Positions 1 to 6,940 of a stretch of 6,940 nt of DNA are shown one piece after another (position 1 is the stretch's first letter; each line of letters begins with the position of its first letter). The translations under genes and the position numbers were made by a program. The DNA lies in NCBI GenBank assembly GCA_002342985.1, contig DDRC01000033.1:1-6940 (forward strand). The letters run 5' to 3'. A model generated the notes under the pieces. The model was not told where the DNA came from. It did not search any database and saw only the letters and a list, made by a program, of their open reading frames with translations. This stretch comes from Flavobacteriales bacterium UBA2426. Lineage in GTDB: Bacteria; Bacteroidota; Bacteroidia; Flavobacteriales_F; PHOS-HE28.

Positions 1-1551
<1,551 letters not shown>

Positions 1552-1558
1552 GGCTGGT

Positions 1559-2899
1559 TCAGTATGAGGTGAATGTTAGGCGCAGGCGCATGGGCCGTTG
1601 CGCCGCTGCCGGCCCGCTGAGCACCACGCGGTTCGCCGAGATGCCCCCGCTGCCGGGGAGCACTTCCAGCTCCGGGTCTTCATACGTGCCATCGATCACG
1701 CCCTGCGCGAAGCGCGTGATGTTGAACCGGTATTCCTTGTCCGTCGCCCTGAAGTTGCCGTCAATGGCGCCGATGCCGGTCAGCTGGTCGGGCAGGAAGA
1801 CATCGTTCCCAGCGGCATCCTTCCGGAAGAGGAAGAGCTGGGTGGGCGGCGGATAGTAGGGATACCAGCTGCCATCGGTGGGCACCACAAGCTCGGCCTT
1901 GGCCAGCACGGCGCGCTGGCCGCGGTAGGCGGTCAGCGAGGCGAGGCTGATGACGGTGCGCGTGCCGGCGAGCGTTTGCACGTAGGTGCGCTGTGCCGGC
2001 TGCTCGGGGTCGGCCAGGGCCAGGAGGAGCCCGGGATCGGTGGCTTGTGAGCGGTCGTGCTCCACCACCCCATAGCGCACGCAGTTGGCGTTGATGGGGA
2101 AATCCAATGCGCGCGTCAGGTCGGGCTGGTCGTTCTGGTCGCGGTAGTAGAGGGTCAGCTTCGAGGCCGCTGCGAGCAGGTCGAAATAGAGGATGCCGTT
2201 CTGGAGGGGCAGTTGCCCGCTGTTGTCCACGGTGACGTAGAAGCCATGGAAGAACTCGAGGAAGGCCTCGTCGGAGGACAGGTCGCTGGTGCCGAAGGCG
2301 TCGAGGAAGGTATCAGCCTTTGCCTGAGCGAGCCTGAGCCGCAGCTGCGGTGCGAGGCTGTCGCCGAGGATGTACGGCTTGCGGAGCGGCTGCGGGGTAA
2401 TGCGCCCGCCGCGGACGGCGAGCAGGTCGTCGCCCACGGTGACGGGCATCCGGCTGCTTCGGTAGAGGGAATCGATGGCGAGGCGCTCGCCCAGCTCATG
2501 CACGCGGAACACCTGCGCGTCGAGGTTGCCGTAGCCGTAGTTCGCCCCATCGAACGCCAGCGCAAGCACCAGGCTGTCGGCCACGAGGCCCGAGGAGCCC
2601 TGTCCCGCCCCGATATTGAAGGCGCTCAGCCTCACCTCGGTGACGATGCCGGCACGGGTGAGGCCGAACTCCGGATCGATGAAGGACCCCAGCAGCTGCT
2701 TGGAGAGCCCGATGGAGCGGAAACTGGTGTCGGCCACCGTGTAGGCATGAAGGCTCGCGGTGTCGATCACCGTTCCGAGCGGATCGCCGGGCAGCAGGCC
2801 GGTACCGGCATCGGGATCCGGCTTCCGGCACGCGGCGAAGGCGATGACGGCCATGGCTGCCGCCAGCCGCAGGACCGATGGTTGCGAAAGCCCGCTCAC
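1559..2899 (-). CDS. DUF4270 family lipoprotein
   Basis: A 446-aa protein of unknown function, recognised as DUF4270, a family I know mainly from Bacteroidota. Its N-terminus has a lipoprotein signal: Arg11, a hydrophobic stretch at about 12-23, and Cys24 in the context AFAAC, a slightly relaxed lipobox. The mature protein would be lipid-anchored in the envelope. The acidic residues soon after the Cys (CRKPDPD) might act as a surface-export signal, but this is uncertain. Family-like segments are LLPGDPLGTVIDT (35-47), GSFIDPEFGLTRAG (71-84) and the C-terminal PMRLRLTFTSY. The rest looks beta-rich, with many short polar/hydrophobic alternations and no transmembrane helix. The GTG start was chosen because it gives a complete signal peptide and overlaps the upstream stop by 4 bp (GTGA, 2896-2899), implying translational coupling to the GT5-like gene. 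glmS follows 7 bp downstream. Family assignment is fairly sure; no function is proposed. Confidence 0.87.
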   Translation of the reverse strand: MSGLSQPSVLRLAAAMAVIAFAACRKPDPDAGTGLLPGDPLGTVIDTASLHAYTVADTSFRSIGLSKQLLGSFIDPEFGLTRAGIVTEVRLSAFNIGAGQGSSGLVADSLVLALAFDGANYGYGNLDAQVFRVHELGERLAIDSLYRSSRMPVTVGDDLLAVRGGRITPQPLRKPYILGDSLAPQLRLRLAQAKADTFLDAFGTSDLSSDEAFLEFFHGFYVTVDNSGQLPLQNGILYFDLLAAASKLTLYYRDQNDQPDLTRALDFPINANCVRYGVVEHDRSQATDPGLLLALADPEQPAQRTYVQTLAGTRTVISLASLTAYRGQRAVLAKAELVVPTDGSWYPYYPPPTQLFLFRKDAAGNDVFLPDQLTGIGAIDGNFRATDKEYRFNITRFAQGVIDGTYEDPELEVLPGSGGISANRVVLSGPAAAQRPMRLRLTFTSY

Positions 2900-3720
2900 A
2901 CCAAGGCGGCTTCGAGCACGCTGTGGTAGAACTCCGCGTGGGCACCGATCAGGTCCGAGCCGCCGGCGTAGGCCAGCGTGGGCTTGTCCTCGGCCTTGAT
3001 GGCCGACTCAAGGCCCTTGCCCAGCTTCGGGCTGCCCTTCACCACCGCATCGCTCAGGCCCATGCCGAACTTGTAGAGGTCGTCCGTGGTGGGCTTGTTC
3101 AAGCCCTTGAGCAGGTCCTTGTCGAAGCCCTCCATGGCCAGCTTCTTCGCCAGGTCCTTGTCCAGCGGCTCCGCCTTCTGGTCGTACACGCTCATCACCA
3201 GCTTCGCATTCTCGAAGTGCGGGTCGTCCGCGAAGTAGTGCCGGATATAGAGGGGCACGAAGGCCGTCATCCAGCCATGGCAATGGATGATATCGGGCAC
3301 CCACCCCAGCTTTCGAACGGTCTCCAGCACGCCACGGCCGAAGAAGAGCGCACGCTCATCGTTATCCGGGAAGAAGGAGCCCTCCTGGTCGTGCGTGTCG
3401 GCCTTGCGCTTGAAATACTCCTCATTGTCGATGAAGTACACCTGCATGCGCGCGCTGGGCACGCTGGCCACTTTGATCAGCAGGGCGTGATCGGTGTCGT
3501 TGATGATGAGGTTCATCCCGCTGAGGCGGATCACCTCATGCAGTTGGTGCCTGCGCTCGTTGATGCACCCGAACTTGGGCATGAAGACGCGAATCTCGTT
3601 ACCACGGTCCAGGATGCCCTGCGGCAGCTGGCGCGTCACCTTCGCCATCTCCTCCGGAATGTCCATGAACGGAGAGATGGACTGGGAGATGGTCAGCACT
3701 TTCGCATTCTTCAAACTCAT
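2896..3720 (-). CDS. Half-length glycogen/starch synthase-like protein (GT5 N-terminal domain only)
   Basis: A 274-aa protein resembling the N-terminal Rossmann half of GT5 glycogen/starch synthases. It has a KVLTIS first strand, then RQLPQGILDRGNEIRVFMPKF (about 30-50), matching the GT5 pattern of a helix followed by RGHxVRVxxPxY. DIIHCHGWMTAFVPLYI (144-159) matches the family's HxHDWHT motif, and LYKFGMGLSDAVVKGSPKLGKGL (215-237) sits where GT5 enzymes have the ADxVTTVSPxYAxE segment. Two things are missing. The N-terminal KxGGLxDV nucleotide-sugar loop is replaced by SPFMDIPEEMA (16-26), and the whole C-terminal GT-B domain is absent, against a usual length near 480 aa. It is therefore unlikely to be an active glycogen synthase; a binding, regulatory or divergent role is possible. 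The ATG at 3718-3720 was preferred over an ATG at 3825 because homology starts here and a promoter lies just upstream. It is first in a minus-strand operon with DUF4270 and glmS. Confidence 0.85.
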   Translation of the reverse strand: MSLKNAKVLTISQSISPFMDIPEEMAKVTRQLPQGILDRGNEIRVFMPKFGCINERRHQLHEVIRLSGMNLIINDTDHALLIKVASVPSARMQVYFIDNEEYFKRKADTHDQEGSFFPDNDERALFFGRGVLETVRKLGWVPDIIHCHGWMTAFVPLYIRHYFADDPHFENAKLVMSVYDQKAEPLDKDLAKKLAMEGFDKDLLKGLNKPTTDDLYKFGMGLSDAVVKGSPKLGKGLESAIKAEDKPTLAYAGGSDLIGAHAEFYHSVLEAALV

Positions 3721-3743
3721 GGGGCAAGGGGAATTCAGGGGTA

Positions 3744-3774
3744 CAAAAATATAGACTTTCGGGGGTAACTTCAA
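3744..3774 (-). promoter_or_regulatory. Bacteroidota-type promoter for the GT5-like/DUF4270/glmS operon
   Basis: On the minus strand, TATTTTTG (3744-3751) matches the Bacteroidota -7 consensus TAnnTTTG exactly. A TTG (3772-3774) lies 20 nt upstream, within the known spacing of the -33 element. Transcription would start near 3737, giving a leader of about 16 nt before the ATG at 3720. The leader is C-rich and has no Shine-Dalgarno sequence, which is usual in this phylum. This is the only AT-rich patch in the gap. The consensus is established knowledge; use of this site is inferred. Confidence 0.7.
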
Positions 3775-3785
3775 CGAAGGGACCC

Positions 3786-3793
3786 TAGATTGG
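3786..3793 (+). promoter_or_regulatory. Weak candidate -7 element for panC
   Basis: TAGATTGG differs from TAnnTTTG at one position and lies 31 nt before the panC ATG, a distance similar to those of the other candidate promoters here. No clear TTG lies at the expected -33 position (about 3763), which falls inside the spacer of the opposing minus-strand promoter. It is listed because panC is the first gene of the plus-strand arm and needs a promoter in this 104-bp gap, and I saw nothing better. Confidence 0.3.
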
Positions 3794-3824
3794 CCCGCTT
3801 CCGGCCTCATTCCCAACGACTTCA

Positions 3825-4673
3825 ATGAAGGTGATCACCCAGCCGGCCGAGATGGCCACCTGGTCGGCGGCTTGCCGGCGCAGCGGGGCCCGCATCGGCT
3901 TCGTGCCCACCATGGGCGCCCTGCATGAAGGCCATTTGGACCTGGTGCGCATCGCCCTGAGCGAATGCGACCGCGTGGTGTGCAGCATCTTCGTCAACCC
4001 CCTGCAGTTCAACGACCCGAACGACCTGGCGAGCTACCCCGTGCAGCTCGAACAGGACCAGCTGCTGCTGGAACAGACGGGCTGCCACGGCGTCTTCCTG
4101 CCCCGGCGCGAGGAGCTGTTCGCATCGTTCACCCCGAAGGTCTTCGACCTGCTGGGGCTTGACCGGCACTGGGAGGGCCCGAATCGTCCGGGGCATTTCC
4201 AAGGGGTGGTGAACGTGGTGGAGCAGCTCTTCCTGTTCGTGCGGCCGGATGCGGCCTACTTCGGGGAGAAGGACCGCCAGCAACTGGCCATCATCCGTGC
4301 CATGGCCCGCGAACACCGCTGGCCTGAGCGCATCCGCCCCTGCCCCACGGTGCGGGAGCCGGACGGCCTGGCCATGAGCTCAAGGAACCTCCGGCTCACT
4401 GCGGCGGACCGTGCGCAGGCCCCCATTCTGCACGCAGCGCTGCAAGCGGTTGCGCGCCTGTGCTTCCGGGCCACCGTGGACGAGGCGCTGGATGCCGGCC
4501 GGGAGGTGCTCGCCACCGTGCCCGCCGTTGGCGTGGAATACCTGGCCGTTGCGCACCCTGACACCTTGGAGCCGCTGCACGACTGGGACGGGGTGGCGGA
4601 GGCGGCCCTGCTGATCGCCGCCCGGGTAGGCGCGGTCAGGCTCATCGACAACATCACCGCCAAGCGGCCCTGA
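3825..4673 (+). CDS. panC: Pantothenate synthetase (pantoate--beta-alanine ligase)
   Basis: PanC joins pantoate and beta-alanine with ATP to give pantothenate, the last step before CoA assembly, via a pantoyl-adenylate intermediate in the cytoplasm. The 282-aa length is normal. Motifs in order are PTMGALHEGH (28-37), the HIGH-type ATP loop with His34 and His37; FVNPLQF (56-62); RPGHFQGV (121-128), the pantoate-side loop; YFGEKDRQQL (145-154); and REPDGLAMSSRN (177-188), the KMSKS-like ATP loop. The residue between KD and QQ is Arg151, where I recall Phe or Tyr as usual; the rest of the site looks intact. The ATG at 3825 was chosen because it gives a standard N-terminus and no earlier in-frame start has family similarity. 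No Shine-Dalgarno is visible. It diverges from the GT5-like gene and is followed 72 bp later by panD, which makes its beta-alanine substrate. Confidence 0.97.
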   Translation: MKVITQPAEMATWSAACRRSGARIGFVPTMGALHEGHLDLVRIALSECDRVVCSIFVNPLQFNDPNDLASYPVQLEQDQLLLEQTGCHGVFLPRREELFASFTPKVFDLLGLDRHWEGPNRPGHFQGVVNVVEQLFLFVRPDAAYFGEKDRQQLAIIRAMAREHRWPERIRPCPTVREPDGLAMSSRNLRLTAADRAQAPILHAALQAVARLCFRATVDEALDAGREVLATVPAVGVEYLAVAHPDTLEPLHDWDGVAEAALLIAARVGAVRLIDNITAKRP

Positions 4674-4696
4674 GCGCCCAATCCCAAGCGGGAGGG

Positions 4697-4704
4697 TAGC
4701 TTTG
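4697..4704 (+). promoter_or_regulatory. Candidate -7 promoter element for panD and downstream genes
   Basis: TAGCTTTG is an exact match to the Bacteroidota -7 consensus TAnnTTTG. It sits in the 72-bp panC-panD gap, 41 nt before the panD ATG. No TTG occurs at the ideal -33 spacing, so the upstream half is weak or absent. The predicted start near 4710 would give a leader of about 35 nt. The gap has no convincing terminator: a possible short GGCC/GGCC pairing at about 4722-4734 is not followed by a T-tract. Read-through from panC is therefore also possible. Confidence 0.5.
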
Positions 4705-4745
4705 CGCCCCCTGAGGCGTAAAGGCCATCGGGGCCAGTCCGAGCC

Positions 4746-5099
4746 ATGACCATTGAAGTGCTCCGTGCCAAGCTCCACCGTGTGCGCATCACGGAGGCCG
4801 ATGTGAACTACATCGGCAGCATCACCATCGACGAGGACCTGATCGACGCGGCCGGTTTCGTGGAGGGCGAGAAAGTGCAGGTGCTGAACGTGAACAACGG
4901 CGAACGCCTGGAAACGTACGTGATCAAGGGTGAGCGGGGCAGCGGGGCGGTCTGCCTGAACGGTCCGGCCGCGCTCAAGGCCACGGTGGGCGATGTGGTG
5001 ATCGTGGTGGCCTATGCGCGCATGGGCCTCGAGGAGGCCCGCGCATTCCGGCCCGTGGTGGTCTTCCCCGACGAGCGCACCAACAAACTGAAGGCGTGA
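4746..5099 (+). CDS. panD: Aspartate 1-decarboxylase (pyruvoyl-dependent) proenzyme
   Basis: PanD decarboxylates L-aspartate to beta-alanine, the co-substrate of PanC. The 117-aa proenzyme cleaves itself at Gly24-Ser25 (context YIGSITID), turning Ser25 into the pyruvoyl group of the alpha chain. The residues known from the E. coli enzyme are at the expected positions: Lys9, His11, Tyr22, Arg54, Thr57, Tyr58 and Asn72 (CLNGPAA, 70-76). Length is close to the usual 115-130 aa, so the protein looks complete and able to mature. Maturation may need a PanM/PanZ-like factor only in enterobacteria; none is seen here. The ATG at 4746 fits the family start exactly. The TGA stop overlaps the GTG start of the membrane-protein gene (GTGA, 5096-5099), which suggests coupled translation. 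Confidence 0.97.
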   Translation: MTIEVLRAKLHRVRITEADVNYIGSITIDEDLIDAAGFVEGEKVQVLNVNNGERLETYVIKGERGSGAVCLNGPAALKATVGDVVIVVAYARMGLEEARAFRPVVVFPDERTNKLKA

Positions 5100-6121
5100 A
5101 GAAGGCGTTGATCAACGCCCTGAAGCTCGGCCTGCCGCTGGCCATCGGCTTCTGGTTGATCCACAAGCAGTACAGCGACCTGAGCCCGGAACAGCGCACG
5201 GAGCTGTTCAACGCGTTCCGACAGGCCGACATGGGCTGGCTGATGCTGGCCATCGCCGTGGGCTGGGTGGCGCATGTGAGCCGCGCCTGGCGCTGGCGCT
5301 ACCTGCTGGAGCCGCTCGGCTACCGACCCGGGTTCTGGAACTGCTACCATGGCGTCATGACGGGCTACTTCGTGAACATGTTCATCCCGCGCGCCGGCGA
5401 GGCGAGCCGAGCAGCGCTGCTGTACCGCGCCGAGCAGGTGCCGTTCGAGAAGGGCTTCGGCACCGTGATGGCGGAGCGCGTGGTGGACATGGCCGTGCTC
5501 CTGGCGATCGCGGGAGCAGCCGTAGCCATGCAGATCGACAAGCTGGACCTCTTCCAGGCGCAGATCGCGCGGTTCAGGGCCGAACAGGGCGGTGCGGCGA
5601 CGGACGAAGGCGGCGGGCACCTGGGGATGATCCTGGTAGCGGCCCTGGCGCTCGTGGCCGTGGCGGGTGCCTACATCGTGATCACGCGCCCGGCGCTGCG
5701 CGCCCGGGCCATGGATGCGGTGCGCGGGTTCCTCCAAGGGCTGCAGACCGTGCTCCACACCCGCAAGAAGCTCCTGTTCCTAGGGCACACCCTGCTCATC
5801 TGGGCCTCCTACGTGGGGATGTTCTACGTGGGGTTCTATTGCCTGCCGACCATGTCGGAAGTGAGCTTCGATGCCATCCTCGCCGGCTTCATCGCCGGCG
5901 CCATCGGAATCATCCTCGTGCAGGGCGGCATCGGCGTGTACCCCGCATTCGTGGCGCTCATCGTGGGGGTATACATGCCACCTCCCGAAGGCGGCGGCCT
6001 GTTGCGGCCCGATGCATTGGCCATGGGCTGGCTGCTCTGGGCGGCACAGACCGTCATGCTCATCGTGCTGGGCGGTGCGTCGCTACTTTTGTCGGCGTTG
6101 AAGAAACCGGCCCAGCCATGA
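5096..6121 (+). CDS. Flippase-like integral membrane protein (UPF0104 / lysylphosphatidylglycerol synthase TM-domain family)
   Basis: A 341-aa multi-pass inner-membrane protein. Hydrophobic segments appear at about 6-22, 46-62, 82-98, 131-146, 177-196, 226-250, 259-292 (probably two) and 318-336. Family signatures visible are [13 protein letters not shown] (94-106), AERVVDM (126-132) and the glycine-rich [15 protein letters not shown] (281-295). The family shares the membrane domain of MprF-type lysylphosphatidylglycerol synthases; the soluble aminoacyl-transferase domain is absent, so no aminoacylation of lipids is implied. A role in moving or handling envelope lipids or lipid-linked glycans is plausible but unproven. 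The GTG start was chosen because it overlaps the panD stop and gives a short positively charged N-terminus (MKK) before the first helix. The stop overlaps the rfaE2 ATG (ATGA, 6118-6121). An insert at about 160-175 is polar and glycine-rich. The family is fairly certain; the substrate is unknown. Confidence 0.88.
   Translation: MKKALINALKLGLPLAIGFWLIHKQYSDLSPEQRTELFNAFRQADMGWLMLAIAVGWVAHVSRAWRWRYLLEPLGYRPGFWNCYHGVMTGYFVNMFIPRAGEASRAALLYRAEQVPFEKGFGTVMAERVVDMAVLLAIAGAAVAMQIDKLDLFQAQIARFRAEQGGAATDEGGGHLGMILVAALALVAVAGAYIVITRPALRARAMDAVRGFLQGLQTVLHTRKKLLFLGHTLLIWASYVGMFYVGFYCLPTMSEVSFDAILAGFIAGAIGIILVQGGIGVYPAFVALIVGVYMPPPEGGGLLRPDALAMGWLLWAAQTVMLIVLGGASLLLSALKKPAQP
6084..6091 (+). promoter_or_regulatory. 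Candidate internal -7 promoter element for rfaE2-radA
   Basis: TACTTTTG matches TAnnTTTG exactly and lies inside the last codons of the membrane-protein gene, 26 nt before the rfaE2 ATG. It is the only T-rich patch in the area. No TTG is present at the ideal -33 position. The box also encodes part of a hydrophobic segment (Leu-Leu), so codon content may explain it. Use as a promoter is inferred. Confidence 0.35.
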
Positions 6122-6621
6122 GCAGCGATGTCGCCACGCCTACAACGGACCGCCGGGTGGTGGACCTGGAGAACCTCAAACGGCTCTGCAACATCTGGCG
6201 CATGAAGGGCGACCGGGTGGTGTTCACCAACGGCTGCTTCGACATCCTTCACCGTGGGCACGTGGAGTACCTGCAGGAGGCCGCCGCGCTGGGCGACCGC
6301 TTGGTGATCGGCGTGAACAGCGATGCCAGCGTACGCCGTCAAGGCAAGGGCGCGGATCGGCCGCTGAACGACCAGGACAGCCGGGCCAAGGTCCTTGCCG
6401 CACTCCGACTCGTGGATGCCGTGGTGATCTTCGATGAGGACACGCCGCTGGACCTGATCAAGGCCATCGTGCCGGATGTGCTGGTGAAAGGCGGGGACTG
6501 GAGCGAAGACCGCATCGTCGGGGCCCAGGAGGTGAGGGCCGCGGGCGGCGCGGTGCGCAGCCTGAAGCTCGTGGACGGATTCTCCACCACGGCCCTGGTC
6601 GAGCGGATCCGCCGTGGCTAA
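6118..6621 (+). CDS. rfaE2: D-glycero-beta-D-manno-heptose 1-phosphate adenylyltransferase, stand-alone
   Basis: This cytoplasmic nucleotidyltransferase activates heptose-1-phosphate with ATP to ADP-heptose, used for the LPS core or other heptosylated glycans. The 167-aa protein corresponds to the C-terminal domain of E. coli HldE; the kinase half (RfaE1) is not fused and not in the window. Motifs are VFTNGCFDILHRGH (35-48), with the HxGH ATP motif as HRGH at 45-48; VIGVNSDASVRRQGKG, the family's VNSDxSVxxxKG; DEDTP followed by PDVLVKGGDW; and GFSTTALVERI near the end. The ATG at 6118 was chosen over an in-frame ATG at 5839, because the latter lies deep in the membrane-protein gene and adds only unrelated out-of-frame sequence. 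It overlaps the upstream stop by 4 bp and the radA start by 8 bp. FAD synthetase or glycerol-3-phosphate cytidylyltransferase relatives are less likely given the GGDW and STT motifs. Confidence 0.94.
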   Translation: MSSDVATPTTDRRVVDLENLKRLCNIWRMKGDRVVFTNGCFDILHRGHVEYLQEAAALGDRLVIGVNSDASVRRQGKGADRPLNDQDSRAKVLAALRLVDAVVIFDEDTPLDLIKAIVPDVLVKGGDWSEDRIVGAQEVRAAGGAVRSLKLVDGFSTTALVERIRRG

Positions 6622-6940
6622 GGTCCGTTCCCAATTCGTCTGCCAGGCCTGCGGCTCGGCCTTCCCCCAATGGCTCGGGCAGTGCCCCAGCTGCAAGCAA
6701 TGGAATACCCTCGTGGAGGAGGTGCGCGACCGCGTGGAGGAGAAGCGCGGTACACCGGCCAGCGTGAAGGGCCGGGGCGCCAAGCCCATCGCCATCGGCG
6801 ACATCCCCGCGCAGGACGGCCCCCGCATCCCGCTGAGCGACCGTGAACTGAGCCGTGTGCTGGGCGGCGGACTGGTGCCCGGCAGCATCACCCTCATCGG
6901 CGGAGAGCCCGGCATCGGCAAGAGCACGCTGCTGCTGCAG
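6614..6940 (+). CDS. radA: DNA repair protein RadA, N-terminal part, cut by the window edge
   Basis: RadA (Sms) is a RecA-like ATPase of about 450 aa that drives branch migration during recombinational repair. The first 109 residues are present. They contain the N-terminal C4 zinc finger, Cys10-x2-Cys13 and Cys24-x2-Cys27, with the typical FVCQACGSAFPQWLGQCPSC spacing. A charged linker follows (about 38-70), then the start of the ATPase core with LGGGLVPGSITLIGGEPG and Walker A GEPGIGKST (97-105). The KNRFG motif, Walker B and the Lon-like C-terminal domain lie beyond the edge. The GTG at 6614 gives the normal family start (M-A-K-x) directly before the zinc finger. It overlaps the end of rfaE2 by 8 bp in another frame, so translation is probably coupled. 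Identification is secure despite truncation. Confidence 0.96.
   Translation, partial: MAKVRSQFVCQACGSAFPQWLGQCPSCKQWNTLVEEVRDRVEEKRGTPASVKGRGAKPIAIGDIPAQDGPRIPLSDRELSRVLGGGLVPGSITLIGGEPGIGKSTLLLQ

Noticed and set aside
1552..1558. A glmS ribozyme/riboswitch upstream of glmS
   Set aside because: The gap is only 7 bp and the sequence before it is DUF4270 coding sequence. The glmS ribozyme is known mainly from Gram-positive bacteria.
2057..3768. Two plus-strand open frames of about 290 codons (2057-2929 and 2878-3768) opposite the DUF4270 and GT5-like genes
   Set aside because: Same codon-aligned antisense effect. The sense strand has clear family motifs, a signal peptide and a promoter.
3721..3825. 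A 35-codon N-terminal extension of the GT5-like protein from an ATG at 3825
   Set aside because: It would run through the promoter and overlap the panC start. The added residues resemble nothing in the family, and the MSLKNAKVLTIS start is natural.
4718..4740. Possible terminator hairpin between panC and panD
   Set aside because: The pairing is only about 4 bp (GGCC with GGCC) and no T-tract follows.
5839..6117. An upstream in-frame start that would extend rfaE2 by 93 codons
   Set aside because: The extension is an Arg/His-rich out-of-frame reading of the membrane-protein gene. The ATG at 6118 overlaps the upstream stop and fits the family length.
5836..6927. A 363-codon minus-strand open frame across rfaE2 and radA
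   Set aside because: It is antisense to two genes with unmistakable motifs. Its product is biased in composition and has no recognisable domain.

Overview
This is a chromosomal housekeeping window from a high-GC member of the Bacteroidota (GC content judged by eye at a little over 60%). The assignment rests on four things. There is a DUF4270 lipoprotein, a family I know mainly from Bacteroidota. The RfaE2 protein stands alone instead of being fused as HldE. The gene order (GT5-like protein / DUF4270 / glmS diverging from panC-panD-flippase-like-rfaE2-radA) is the kind I recall from Flavobacteriia-type genomes. Finally, promoter-like boxes match the Bacteroidota -7 consensus TAnnTTTG, and there are no clear Shine-Dalgarno sequences. 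A GC-rich Flavobacteriales lineage is a reasonable guess, but it is inference. No tRNA, rRNA, CRISPR array, insertion sequence or prophage gene was seen.

Left arm, minus strand, read from 3720 down to 1: a 274-aa protein resembling only the N-terminal half of a glycogen/starch synthase; a DUF4270 lipoprotein whose GTG start overlaps the previous stop by 4 bp; and glmS (glucosamine-6-phosphate synthase), 7 bp further on, which runs off the left edge without its last ~95 residues. A well-formed Bacteroidota promoter sits directly upstream of the first gene, so the three probably form one operon.

The 104-bp gap at 3721-3824 is a divergent promoter region. Right arm, plus strand: panC; a 72-bp gap with a second exact TAnnTTTG box; then panD, a multi-pass flippase-like membrane protein, rfaE2 and radA. 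These last four genes overlap stop-to-start at every junction (4, 4 and 8 bp). radA runs off the right edge. A third exact TAnnTTTG box near the end of the membrane-protein gene could drive rfaE2-radA separately.

Functionally the window combines envelope precursor supply (GlmS for UDP-GlcNAc, RfaE2 for ADP-heptose), CoA precursor synthesis (PanC makes pantothenate, PanD supplies its beta-alanine), two envelope proteins of unknown role and a DNA-repair ATPase. I did not find a new defence, mobile or biosynthetic system. The least understood items are the half-length GT5-like protein and its DUF4270 partner next to glmS.
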